From assembly GCA_016787415.1 (NCBI GenBank), contig JAEUUT010000183.1, positions 1 to 60,746 on the forward strand: a DNA stretch of 60,746 bases, given 5' to 3'. Positions 52,871 to 60,746 of this stretch are shown here, piece by piece. The first letter of the stretch is position 1, and each line of letters begins with the position of its first letter. Both the position numbers and the translations under genes were made by a program. Origin of the DNA: Saprospiraceae bacterium. GTDB lineage: Bacteria > Bacteroidota > Bacteroidia > Chitinophagales > Saprospiraceae. The notes under the pieces are model-generated. The model ran no database searches and was not told the DNA's origin. It saw only the letters and a program-made list of their open reading frames with translations.

Positions 52871-55800
52871 ATGAACATAAAACTTACTTACATTCTCGTT
52901 GGCCTTTTCATGCTGGCTTCTGTGGCGCAAGCGCAGATCAATGTCAGCGGCCGCGTAACTGGCGCCGACGGCGAAGCCCTGATCGGTGCCACCGTGGCCG
53001 TACCAGGCGCTAAAGGCGCCGTCACCGACCTGGATGGCCACTACCAGGTGTCGGCGCCTTCTGCCGAGTCGGAACTGGTATTTTCCTACATTGGTATGCG
53101 TACCCTTACCGAAAAAGTGGGAGACCGCCGCGTGATCGATGTCGTGCTGGAAGAAAACAACGCCCTCATCGACGAGGTCGTGGTAGTGGGCTATGGCTCG
53201 CAAAAACGCAGCAATATCAGCGGTTCCGTTGCTACCGTTACAGCGGCTGAAATTGCCGAAACGCCCGTGTTGCGCATCGAACAAGCCCTGCAAGGCCGCA
53301 CCGCCGGTGTGCAGGTAACACAAAATTCTGGCGCTCCCGGTAGCCCGCTCACCGTGCGCATCCGTGGCACCGGCACCATCAACAACAGCGATCCGCTGTA
53401 CATCGTGGACGGCGTTCCGGTCGACGGACTCGATTTTCTCAATCCGAACGACATCGAAACGATCAACGTGCTGAAGGATGCCGCCTCCGCAGCCATTTAC
53501 GGCTCTCGCGGCGCCAATGGCGTGGTGCTGATTACGACGCGTACCGGCAAAAAAAACCAGGATGGTAAAATTGCCTACGATGCCTACTTCGGTATGCAGA
53601 GCGCCTGGAAAAAAATTAACCTGCTGAACGCCCGCGAGTACGCCATTCTTTCCAATGAAGCCCGCGTATCAGCCGGACAGGTTCCGTTGCCGGAATTTGC
53701 CTACCCCGATCAACTGGGCAAAGGCACCGACTGGCTGGACGCCATTTTTTCGGATGCGCCCATGACGAGCCATCAGTTGAGCCTGACAGGCGGCGGCGAC
53801 AATTCTACCTACACCATTTCCGGTAATTACTTCGATCAGGATGGTATTGTCGGTGGCAACAAATCGGGCTTTAAACGCTACACCGCCCGCATCAATGGCA
53901 CGCATACCGTAAAAAAATGGCTGACAATGGGCACCAACCTGGGCCTTACCAACCTGTCGCGCCGCTTTTTGCCAGAAAACAACGAGTTCACTACGCCCCT
54001 GGTGCGCGCCCTCAATATGGATCCGGTGACGCCCGTTCGCAAGTCGGATGGCACGTACGCTTACTCGCGGTACTCCGATACCGACATCGTGAATCCGGTA
54101 AATGCCATCGAACAAACGCACGACCGCTGGAACAGCAAGCGCATCGTGGGAGCGCTTTTTGGCGAATTAAGCCTCGCGCCCGGCCTGCGATTCCGTAGTT
54201 CGTACAGTGTGGATGCTACTTTTGCTACGCGCAATATCTTTTACCCGCGTTTCGACCTGAGCAGCGACCCGGTACTTAGCGATGCACCGGCTGGTGAAAA
54301 AAACCTGATCAATTCGGTCGTGTTGCAACACAACACCTGGCGTACCTGGCAATGGGAAAATGTGCTGACCTGGGATCGGCACTTCGGCGACACCCACCAC
54401 CTGACCCTCACAGGCGGTACCACGGCACTGGAAAATCGCTTCGAATACAGCGGCGGCGCCAACACCAACCTGCCTTCTAATGATCCGGACGATGCCTATA
54501 TTTCCAATACCATCGATCCCATCGCTTCGCAAAGCGCCTACGGGGGCGCCGACGAATCGTCGCTGCTGTCCGTATTCGGCCGCGCCAACTACGAATTGAA
54601 AGAAAAGTACCTGTTCAGCGCTGCCCTGCGCGCCGACGGCTCCTCCCGTTTCGGGCCCAACAACCGCTATGGCTACTTCCCGTCCGTATCGGCAGGCTGG
54701 ATCATCAGCGAGGAATCTTTCTGGAAATCCAAAGCGCTGGAATATTTGAAAATTCGCGCCAGTTGGGGCCAAAACGGCAACGACCGTATCGGCAATTACG
54801 GATTTACCTCCGTGGTGCTGAGCGGCCAGAACTACACCTTCGGCCCGACGCAGATCATCACCAACGGCAGTGTGCCGCTTACGGTGGCCAACCCCGACCT
54901 GCGCTGGGAAACCATTTCCCAAACTGACCTCGGGTTCGATGCTACGTTCCTGAACGGCCGCTTGACATGGACCAGCGACTTTTACATCAAAAACACCTCC
55001 GGCATGCTCTACGCTGCGCCGATTCCGCTCACAGTAGGCGCCAACCCGCCTGTGCGAAATATTGCCAGCGTAAAAAACACCGGCTGGGAAACCGACCTGC
55101 AATACCGCCAGCGCGCCGGCGCATTCAAATACAGCATCGGCGGCAACTTCTCCATGGTGCGCAATGAAGTGACGAGCCTCGGCGAAGGCGGCGAACCGGT
55201 GTTTGCCGGCCGCGTACAATCGGCCAATGCCAGCGTCACAAAAACGGAAGTAGGCCAACCTATCGGCGCATTCTACGGTTATGTGACCGACGGTATTTTC
55301 CAGACACGGGAGGAAGTGGCTGCGCATGCGTTTCAGAATGAAAACACAGCGCCCGGCGACATTCGTTTCAAAGACCTGAACGGCGACGGTGTGGTGAATA
55401 CCGACGACCAGACCTATATTGGTAACCCGATTCCCGATTTCACGTACGGCATCAATGCTGATGTGGAATGGAAAGGTTTCGACCTCGGCATTTTCCTGCA
55501 AGGCGCTTCCGGAAACGAAATTTATAACGCCACGATTCGCTACGACTTCACCTACGTCAATCGCCCGGTATCGGTATTGAACCGCTGGACAGGCCCGGGT
55601 ACTTCCAACAACGAACCACGTGTGAGCCTGAGCGATCCGAACCAGAATGCCCGCGTGTCGAACCGTTTTGTGGAAGACGGCTCTTATTTGCGCCTGAAAA
55701 ATGTTCAACTCGGTTACTCACTTCCGAAAAGCGTGTTGAAACGCATTGGTTTTGAAAAATTCCGGGTGTATGCTTCTGCGCAAAACCTGTTTACCTTCAC

Positions 55801-55921
55801 AAAATACAGCGGCATGGATCCGGAAATCGGGGCTTATGGCGGCGCACTGGAGGCTGGCATCGACCGCGGTTTTTACCCACAGGCGCGTGTGCTGCTGGGT
55901 GGCATCAACGTAGTGTTCTGA
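52871..55921 (+). CDS. SusC/RagA-family TonB-linked outer membrane transporter
   Basis: 1016 residues from MNIKLTYILV with a signal peptide to ~AQAQ. The order is typical: carboxypeptidase-regulatory-like domain (~24-110; INVSGRVTGADGEALIGA, LVFSYIGMRTLTE), TonB-box-like DEVVVVGYGSQKRSNISG, plug (~115-230; RIRGTGTINNSDPLYIVDGVPVDG, SAAIYGSRGANGVVLITT) and a ~780-residue barrel ending LLGGINVVF. With SusD it imports oligosaccharides across the outer membrane using TonB energy. Here the substrate is probably a beta-1,3-glucan oligosaccharide, judged from the GH16 genes downstream. 95 nt after the CBM-like gene and 34 nt before susD. Confidence 0.95.
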   Translation: MNIKLTYILVGLFMLASVAQAQINVSGRVTGADGEALIGATVAVPGAKGAVTDLDGHYQVSAPSAESELVFSYIGMRTLTEKVGDRRVIDVVLEENNALIDEVVVVGYGSQKRSNISGSVATVTAAEIAETPVLRIEQALQGRTAGVQVTQNSGAPGSPLTVRIRGTGTINNSDPLYIVDGVPVDGLDFLNPNDIETINVLKDAASAAIYGSRGANGVVLITTRTGKKNQDGKIAYDAYFGMQSAWKKINLLNAREYAILSNEARVSAGQVPLPEFAYPDQLGKGTDWLDAIFSDAPMTSHQLSLTGGGDNSTYTISGNYFDQDGIVGGNKSGFKRYTARINGTHTVKKWLTMGTNLGLTNLSRRFLPENNEFTTPLVRALNMDPVTPVRKSDGTYAYSRYSDTDIVNPVNAIEQTHDRWNSKRIVGALFGELSLAPGLRFRSSYSVDATFATRNIFYPRFDLSSDPVLSDAPAGEKNLINSVVLQHNTWRTWQWENVLTWDRHFGDTHHLTLTGGTTALENRFEYSGGANTNLPSNDPDDAYISNTIDPIASQSAYGGADESSLLSVFGRANYELKEKYLFSAALRADGSSRFGPNNRYGYFPSVSAGWIISEESFWKSKALEYLKIRASWGQNGNDRIGNYGFTSVVLSGQNYTFGPTQIITNGSVPLTVANPDLRWETISQTDLGFDATFLNGRLTWTSDFYIKNTSGMLYAAPIPLTVGANPPVRNIASVKNTGWETDLQYRQRAGAFKYSIGGNFSMVRNEVTSLGEGGEPVFAGRVQSANASVTKTEVGQPIGAFYGYVTDGIFQTREEVAAHAFQNENTAPGDIRFKDLNGDGVVNTDDQTYIGNPIPDFTYGINADVEWKGFDLGIFLQGASGNEIYNATIRYDFTYVNRPVSVLNRWTGPGTSNNEPRVSLSDPNQNARVSNRFVEDGSYLRLKNVQLGYSLPKSVLKRIGFEKFRVYASAQNLFTFTKYSGMDPEIGAYGGALEAGIDRGFYPQARVLLGGINVVF

Positions 55922-55955
55922 TTCCATGCTAAACCTGTTTAAAAATAAGAATGAC

Positions 55956-57470
55956 ATGAAACATTCCATCATACGGTTCCTCCTTGTCGCAGGTGTTCTG
56001 GCCACTTCTGCTGCCTGCAACAAGGATTTTCTCGACCGCAAACCACTGGTCGGGGCTACCGAAGAAAATTTTTACCGCACTGAAGCGGATGCCATTGCGG
56101 CTATCAATGCGGCTTATGCGCCTTTGCAGTTCGAACTGTCGCCCGCTGGTCATTTCCGCTGGATATGGGGCGATGTAATGTCGGATGATGCTATAAAGGG
56201 CGGCTCGGGCGACAACGACGCCATCGAAATGCTGCAACTGGAAACGTTCACCGCCCAGGCCAACAACGAGAATGTAGAATCGGAGTGGTCGGCAGATTAC
56301 GAAGGCATTTACCGGGCCAATGTCGTGCTCGAACGCATTCCGAACATTCAGATGAACGAGCAGTTGAAAGCGCGTATTCTGGGCGAAGCGCGATTCATCC
56401 GCGCCTGGTTTTTTTACAACCTCGTTACACTGTATGGCGGGGTGCCGCTGGCCGACCACGTACTGGCGCCCAGCGAATACAACCTGCCGCGTGCCAGTGA
56501 ATCGGAGGTGTGGACGCTTGTAGAAACCGATCTGCGCGAAGCCGCAGCAGCATTGCCCTTGCGGAGCGAGTACGCCGTGTCGGACCTCGGTCGCATCACG
56601 AAAGGCGCAGCGCAGTCGCTGCTGCTGAAAACGCTGGTGTGGCAACAACGCTGGAGCGAGGCACAAACGCTGGCCGAAGAAATCGTCAACTCCAACCAGT
56701 ACCAACTGGAGCCCAACTACGCCAAAATTTTCACACAGGAAGGTGAGAACGGGCCGGAATCCATTTTCGAAATTCAGTACATGAACGCTTCCGGCGGCAA
56801 CTGGGGTAAAAACAACGCCAATGAAGGTACTTTTTCCAATGTATTCCAGCGCGCCCGCGGCCAGTTTGAAGGCTACGGTTTCAATATTCCGACTGAAAAT
56901 TTCGTGCAGGAATTTTTCAAGGAAGGGTTTGAAGACCCGCGCCTGAAATCGACGGTATTCCGTGTGGGCGAACCTATGGGCGACCGCGGTACGTTTACCA
57001 AAGAAGCCACGGGTGGTTTCTCGTACGATTATTACCCGAAGAAGTTTTTCAGCAACAAAAGCGAGGAAGCGCCTTTTGGCGACCCCAACCCGAATGGCGG
57101 TAGCAACGACCGCGTGATCCGATTTTCGGATGTACTGTTGTTACACGCTGAAGCGGCTTACCACAACGGCAATGAAGCCGCTGCCCGCCAGTCGCTCAAC
57201 CGCGTACGTGCCCGCGCCCGTGGCACCTTGCCCAATGTGCTGCCCGACGTGACGGCCACCGGCGCTGCGCTGCTGGATGCTATTTACCACGAACGCCGCG
57301 TGGAATTGGGGCTCGAAGGGCACCGCTTTTTCGACCTGCTGCGTACGGGCCGCGCTGCCCAGGTGCTTGGCCCACTCGGTTTTAATGAAAGTGTTCACAA
57401 ATATTTACCTATCCCGCTTTCACAGATACAGGCGACCAATGGCGCCATCGTGCAGAATTCGGGATACTAA
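55956..57470 (+). CDS. SusD/RagB-family nutrient-binding lipoprotein
   Basis: 504 residues from MKHSIIRFLL. Lipoprotein signal with lipobox TSAAC near residue 21, then NKDFLDRKPLVGATEENFY. The RagB/SusD TPR-like scaffold is visible in GEARFIRAWFFYNLVTLYGGVPL and GAAQSLLLKTLVWQQRWSEAQTLAEEIVNSNQYQLEPNYAKIF. The C-terminal part includes VIRFSDVLLLHAEAAYHNGNEAAARQSLNRVRARA and YHERRVELGLEGHRFFDLLRTG. It forms a surface lid on the SusC barrel and binds oligosaccharide. Separated from the next operon gene by 165 nt that hold an inverted repeat. Confidence 0.95.
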   Translation: MKHSIIRFLLVAGVLATSAACNKDFLDRKPLVGATEENFYRTEADAIAAINAAYAPLQFELSPAGHFRWIWGDVMSDDAIKGGSGDNDAIEMLQLETFTAQANNENVESEWSADYEGIYRANVVLERIPNIQMNEQLKARILGEARFIRAWFFYNLVTLYGGVPLADHVLAPSEYNLPRASESEVWTLVETDLREAAAALPLRSEYAVSDLGRITKGAAQSLLLKTLVWQQRWSEAQTLAEEIVNSNQYQLEPNYAKIFTQEGENGPESIFEIQYMNASGGNWGKNNANEGTFSNVFQRARGQFEGYGFNIPTENFVQEFFKEGFEDPRLKSTVFRVGEPMGDRGTFTKEATGGFSYDYYPKKFFSNKSEEAPFGDPNPNGGSNDRVIRFSDVLLLHAEAAYHNGNEAAARQSLNRVRARARGTLPNVLPDVTATGAALLDAIYHERRVELGLEGHRFFDLLRTGRAAQVLGPLGFNESVHKYLPIPLSQIQATNGAIVQNSGY

Positions 57471-57471
57471 C

Positions 57472-57617
57472 TTAGTTATCCGTTATTGGTTATTAGTTAT
57501 CAGGGGTGGTATGGAGACCATCCGATCAATGCCTCGGCTATACGATAAGAAACGCCAAGCACGTGCACACATGGTCTCCTTACCACCCCTAATAACTAAT
57601 AACGGATAACCAATAAC
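57472..57617. repeat. Inverted repeat with GGTTATC heptamer arms inside the glucan locus
   Basis: The left arm ends in TTAGTTATCAGGGGTGGTATGGAGACCAT (about 57493-57521) and the right arm starts ATGGTCTCC and onward (57570), pairing at about 27 of 29 positions. The outer heptamers continue on both sides to 57617 in shifted register. The loop is ~48 nt. The core AGGGGTGG and nearby CAATGCCTCGGC are related to the element at 611-759, 57 kb away. It starts 2 nt after the SusD stop, within an otherwise co-directional gene cluster. Confidence 0.9.
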
Positions 57618-57635
57618 AAATAACCAATGCTTGTT

Positions 57636-58451
57636 ATGAAAAAACTGCTCTTTCTTCTCGGCGCAGCCATGCTGTTTGATGCCTGCGCCCCTTACGAAGA
57701 CGACGATATTACCCTGCCGGCTGCTCCCGGCGCGCCAGCGATTACAGTGGAGCCTGTAAGCGGCGACCCGAATCGAGTGGTGGTAAAAGACGTTTCAACC
57801 GGCTTTTTCAGCCGTATCTGGGATTTTCCGGGCGGCACACCTGCCAAATCCACCAAAGCCGTTGATACGGTTTTTTATGCTGTCAAGGGAGATTACATCG
57901 TCACCCTGTATGCTGCTGCTGAAGGTGGCGGCGGCACTTCCAGCACATCGCAAACCTTCAATATTGCACAGGATGCGCAGCCTACCTGCGACCCGCAAAC
58001 GGGACTGCTTACCGGCGACTGCGAGACACCAGGCCGGTGCTGGACATTTACTCATGCTGCCGGTGCAGTGCGCGTAGGGCCGCAACCGGGCTCCAGCGAA
58101 TGGTACACCTCGCCGGCGAATGGTTTGCAAGCGGCACAGTACGACGATGCTTTTTGTTTCTATTTTGCTGGCGGCCATTTTCAATACAACAACAATGGCC
58201 AGACTGTAGACCCCTGGAACGGTTATGCTGCCGTGAGTTTTGCACCGCCGACCAACCTGACCTGGATTATTTCAAAAGGCACCGGCAACAACGGTGCAGA
58301 TCAGGTGATTTTACCAGATGGCGCATTCTTGGGCGTATGGGATTCGGGTCCGGTGTACGATATTGTTACGCTGACCGAAACACAGTTGGTAGTGCGCAGC
58401 AAAATCCTGAATAGCGATGGCTGGTTTGAACTCACATTTGTGAAAATTTAA
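57636..58451 (+). CDS. PKD-like surface glycan-binding lipoprotein
   Basis: 271 residues from MKKLLFLLGA with a lipobox MLFDAC near residue 17. Residues ~25-115 form a PKD-like domain (VVVKDVSTGFFSRIWDFPGGTPAKSTKAVDTVFYAVKGDYIVTLYA). The rest (CWTFTHAAGAVRVGPQPGSSEWYTSPANGLQAAQYDDAFCFYF, YNNNGQTVDPWNGYAAVSF) is beta-rich with aromatic residues suited to binding sugar. This matches the SusE/F-like or SGBP-type partners found after SusD. Its TAA stop overlaps the ATG of the next gene by one base. Ligand inferred as beta-glucan from context. Confidence 0.82.
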   Translation: MKKLLFLLGAAMLFDACAPYEDDDITLPAAPGAPAITVEPVSGDPNRVVVKDVSTGFFSRIWDFPGGTPAKSTKAVDTVFYAVKGDYIVTLYAAAEGGGGTSSTSQTFNIAQDAQPTCDPQTGLLTGDCETPGRCWTFTHAAGAVRVGPQPGSSEWYTSPANGLQAAQYDDAFCFYFAGGHFQYNNNGQTVDPWNGYAAVSFAPPTNLTWIISKGTGNNGADQVILPDGAFLGVWDSGPVYDIVTLTETQLVVRSKILNSDGWFELTFVKI

Positions 58452-59296
58452 TGATACAAGCAATGCGATATCTACTGTTTGTAGTGTTGTTCGCGGCACT
58501 GAACTGGACATGCAAACCGGCAGCGAAAATGAGAAACGAGCAGGCCCCTAAGCCTGTGAGCGCACTGAAACTCGTGTGGAGTGACGAATTTGATTACAAC
58601 GGACTGCCCGACTCTACCCGATGGGGCTACGATATGGGCGACGGTTGTCCCAATGTTTGTGGCTGGGGCAACAACGAACTGCAATACTACACCCGTTCGC
58701 TCAACAATGCGCGGACAGAAAATGGGAAATTAATCGTGGAAGCCCGCCGGGAAAAAATGGGCGGCAAGGATTACAGTTCTGCCCGACTTGTCAGCAAATT
58801 TAAAGGCGACTGGACATATGGCCGCATTGCCATTCGCGCCAAACTCCCGAAAGGTAAAGGCGTTTGGCCCGCCATCTGGATGCTGCCTACCGACTGGAAA
58901 TACGGCGGCTGGCCTGCTTCCGGCGAGATAGACATCATGGAATTTGTGGGCTATATGCCCGATTCGTTGTTTGGTTCGATTCACACCAAATCCTACAACC
59001 ACGCCATCGGAACACAAAGCACAAAGAGTGTCTACTTGAACGATTTATCTACGGTTTATCACGAATATGCGATCGACTGGTACACCAATCGGATCGACTT
59101 CCTGCTGGATGGGAAAATATTCCACACCTTCAAAAACAATGGCAAGGGCCCCGATGCCTGGCCATTCGATCAACGGTTTCACCTGATTCTCAACATGGCA
59201 GTAGGTGGCAACTGGGGAGGTAAAATGGGTGTGGATACCAGCATCTGGCCACAACGGATGGAAGTGGATTATGTGCGGGTGTATGAAGGACTTTGA
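58451..59296 (+). CDS. GH16 family glycoside hydrolase, lipoprotein
   Basis: 281 residues; ATG at 58451 overlaps the previous stop, or ATG at 58463 (four codons later). Lipobox ALNWTC. The GH16 core is complete: LVWSDEFDYNGLPD, WGNNELQYYT, PKGKGVWPAIWMLP, and the catalytic GEIDIMEFVG (ExDxxE, nucleophile and acid/base), then FHLILNMAVGGNWGG and MEVDYVRVYE. The ELQYYT and GEIDIME forms are those of laminarinase-like endo-beta-1,3-glucanases rather than agarases. It probably cleaves beta-glucan at the cell surface or in the periplasm. 115 nt before a second GH16 gene. Confidence 0.95.
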   Translation: MIQAMRYLLFVVLFAALNWTCKPAAKMRNEQAPKPVSALKLVWSDEFDYNGLPDSTRWGYDMGDGCPNVCGWGNNELQYYTRSLNNARTENGKLIVEARREKMGGKDYSSARLVSKFKGDWTYGRIAIRAKLPKGKGVWPAIWMLPTDWKYGGWPASGEIDIMEFVGYMPDSLFGSIHTKSYNHAIGTQSTKSVYLNDLSTVYHEYAIDWYTNRIDFLLDGKIFHTFKNNGKGPDAWPFDQRFHLILNMAVGGNWGGKMGVDTSIWPQRMEVDYVRVYEGL

Positions 59297-59400
59297 ACAG
59301 TGGTATGAACAGTGGTATGAACAGGATTTAAAGGATTTATCAGGATTAGAAGGATTCAATTTGCACTGATTTAATTCATCATTCATCATTCATCATTCAC
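59292..59400. repeat. Direct arrays between the two GH16 genes
   Basis: Three array types follow each other: a 12-mer (TGAACAGTGGTA, twice plus a partial copy, the first containing the GH16 stop codon), a 9-mer (AGGATTTAA-like, four copies), and a 7-mer (ATTCATC, four copies). No long complementary arm exists. It separates two co-directional genes. Confidence 0.85.
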
Positions 59401-59411
59401 CCCTCTGCGTT

Positions 59412-60596
59412 ATGCGATCACTCATTGCTTTATTCATATTGCTTTCCATCGCCGCCTGTAAAAAGGATGACGGCGGTGATCCGGATCCACTAAGACCAAG
59501 CATTTCCGTAGCCGATGTGACACAGGCGGAAGGAAATGCAGACAATGTGATGGATTTCACCATTCGCCTTAGTCAGTCGACACAGACCAATGTGCTAGTT
59601 AACTATTCCACTTTGTCGGGCACGGCACAGGCTGGCGTCGATTTTGTAGCCATTGCCAATCAGCAACTGATATTCGGGCCCGGTGAAACCGAAAAAAAGG
59701 TGTCTGTAGAAATCGTCGGCGATGATGTGGAGGAAAGCGACGAGTCGTTCGAACTCGTACTGCTGAACCCGGCCAATGCCGTACTTGGCCAGGCGCGGGC
59801 AAAAGGCACGATCACCAACGACGACAACAACAACGCCCTGAATATCCCTACCTCGGGCTATTCTACCCCCGAAACCTATCCCGGGCGTACGCTCATCTGG
59901 CAGGATGAGTTCAACAGCAACAACCTGAACACCTCTTTCTGGACCCATGAAATGGGTAATAATGGCGGCTGGGGCAACAACGAACTCCAGTACTACAAGC
60001 CTGAAAACACCTATTTCTATGATGGGAAACTGATCATCGAGGCGCGTCAGGAGAACTTTAGCGGTTCGCAGTACACCTCTTCCCGTATGGTTACCAAAGG
60101 GAAAAAGGAGTTTAAATACGGCCGCATCGACATCCGCGCAGCCTTGCCAAAAGGCAAAGGCATTTGGCCGGCTTTCTGGATGCTGGGCAGCAATTTTGCA
60201 CAGGCCGGATGGCCTGCCTGCGGCGAAATCGACATCATGGAAATGATTGGCAGCCAGCCGGGAACCGTGCATGGCACGGTACACTATGGTACCAGTACTT
60301 CCACGCACCAGCAGCGCACAGCATCCAAAACGCTGGCTAACAATGCCTTACTGTCCGATGCTTTTCATGTGTATTCTATGGAATGGGAAGAAAATCGCAT
60401 CCGCTGGTACCTGGATGATGTGCAGTTTCATGAAGTCACACCTGCTACCATTGGCGCCGGACAACCATGGCCGTTCAATCAGAACTTCTTCTTTATTTTT
60501 AACCTGGCTGTTGGCGGCAACTGGCCCGGCAGTCCTGATGGCAGTACTATTTTCCCGCAAAGGCTGGTGGTGGATTACGTTCGGGTATTCCAGTAA
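59412..60596 (+). CDS. GH16 lipoprotein with N-terminal Calx-beta domain
   Basis: 394 residues. Lipobox SIAAC near residue 16. Residues ~30-138 form a Calx-beta domain (TQAEGNADNVMDFTIRLSQ, YSTLSGTAQAGVDFVAI, IVGDDVEESDESFELVL, GTITNDD), likely binding calcium and acting as a spacer from the membrane. Residues ~155-394 are a GH16 domain: LIWQDEFNSNNLN, WGNNELQYYKPE, PKGKGIWPAFWMLG, the catalytic GEIDIMEMIG, and FFFIFNLAVGGNWPG. Together with the first GH16 it suggests laminarin-type beta-1,3-glucan degradation with two related enzymes, perhaps of different reach from the surface. Last gene in the window. Confidence 0.95.
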   Translation: MRSLIALFILLSIAACKKDDGGDPDPLRPSISVADVTQAEGNADNVMDFTIRLSQSTQTNVLVNYSTLSGTAQAGVDFVAIANQQLIFGPGETEKKVSVEIVGDDVEESDESFELVLLNPANAVLGQARAKGTITNDDNNNALNIPTSGYSTPETYPGRTLIWQDEFNSNNLNTSFWTHEMGNNGGWGNNELQYYKPENTYFYDGKLIIEARQENFSGSQYTSSRMVTKGKKEFKYGRIDIRAALPKGKGIWPAFWMLGSNFAQAGWPACGEIDIMEMIGSQPGTVHGTVHYGTSTSTHQQRTASKTLANNALLSDAFHVYSMEWEENRIRWYLDDVQFHEVTPATIGAGQPWPFNQNFFFIFNLAVGGNWPGSPDGSTIFPQRLVVDYVRVFQ

Positions 60597-60599
60597 CAC

Positions 60600-60746
60600 G
60601 GGAACACGGATTGCACAGATGTAACACGGATTTGCACGGATAAGGGAAACACGGATTGCGCGGATGTGAGACAGATTTACACGGATTTTACAGAAAATAC
60701 GGAGAAATACGGATTAATGCGATAAATGACAAGAGAGGCGATGACA
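60600..60746. repeat. Degenerate period-9 array at the window end (ACACGGATT)
   Basis: About 12 degenerate copies of ACACGGATT/TGCACGGAT-type 9-mers in direct orientation, beginning immediately after the second GH16 gene and drifting in the last 50 nt. The window ends inside or just after the array, so an inverted partner beyond the edge cannot be excluded. Confidence 0.8.

Noticed and set aside
54167..55708. 513-codon open frame opposite the SusC-like gene
   Set aside because: SusC plug and barrel motifs run continuously on the plus strand; the opposite frame has no domain features.
611..60746. CRISPR array
   Set aside because: Tandem arrays here have 7-12 bp units with no spacers of 25-40 nt and no cas genes, so they are not CRISPR.
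1..60746. tRNA or rRNA genes
   Set aside because: No cloverleaf with a TTCGAAT-like T loop and CCA end, nor any rRNA-like segment, was noticed in the gaps. A proper search with a tRNA model would be needed to exclude one fully.

Overview
The window reads as a stretch of a Bacteroidota chromosome, most likely from the Saprospiria (Saprospiraceae-like). The evidence is a SusC/SusD pair, several secreted proteins with type IX secretion (T9SS) C-terminal tails, Bacteroidota-type -7 boxes (TAnnTTTG), a futalosine-pathway menaquinone enzyme (MqnC), PorT-like barrels, LytTR two-component genes and the general base composition. No rRNA, tRNA, CRISPR array, IS element, prophage or integrase was recognised. 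Genus and species cannot be told from the sequence.

Layout. 1-9 kb: 3' end of creD, a secreted leucine-rich-repeat protein, mqnC, a MATE transporter, the DNA-repair gene ogt, lepA, and a beta-propeller lactonase-like lipoprotein. 9-12 kb: a TPR sensor kinase and its LuxR-type response regulator. 12-16 kb: a tiny membrane protein with a dihaem cytochrome c, a SnoaL-like secreted protein, and a T9SS-tailed propeller protein. 16-23 kb: an AT-rich secreted protein of unknown function, a double-domain M16 peptidase, fabH, and a CorC-like membrane protein. 23-28 kb: a TonB-receptor-like barrel divergent from a LytS/LytTR pair, then a small outer-membrane barrel, a YjbR-like protein and a DMT transporter. 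30-34 kb: GNAT, an OmpH-like chaperone, and a 924-residue T9SS protein. 34-42.7 kb: surface-polysaccharide genes (half-size TolC-like protein, O-antigen ligase-like polymerase, GT2, large polytopic membrane protein), a 32-codon membrane ORF, fumC, and a dihydroorotase homologue that has lost its metal ligands. 42.7-47.5 kb: DUF4197 lipoprotein, GH3 family protein, secreted sugar dehydrogenase. 47.6-60.6 kb: a putative beta-1,3-glucan (laminarin-type) utilisation locus: membrane-tethered propeller/Y_Y_Y/HTH regulator, divergent CBM-like T9SS protein, SusC, SusD, PKD-like glycan-binding lipoprotein and two GH16 lipoproteins.

The most striking feature is not a gene. Most larger intergenic gaps hold a long inverted repeat (arms about 45-97 bp, several almost perfect, loops mostly 15-40 nt) whose outer arms are short-period tandem arrays (period 7: GAGTCCT, GGTTATC-like, GTGAGAG; period 8: AGTGTTTT; period 9: GGCGGATTA-like). 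Inner arms are non-repetitive and partly shared between families, for example GTAGAGTACACC. They usually begin within a few bases of a stop codon, and in several genes the repeat itself supplies the stop codon. Some gaps hold only direct arrays of the same kind. I regard this modular, stop-codon-anchored hairpin system as the part of the window most worth following up.
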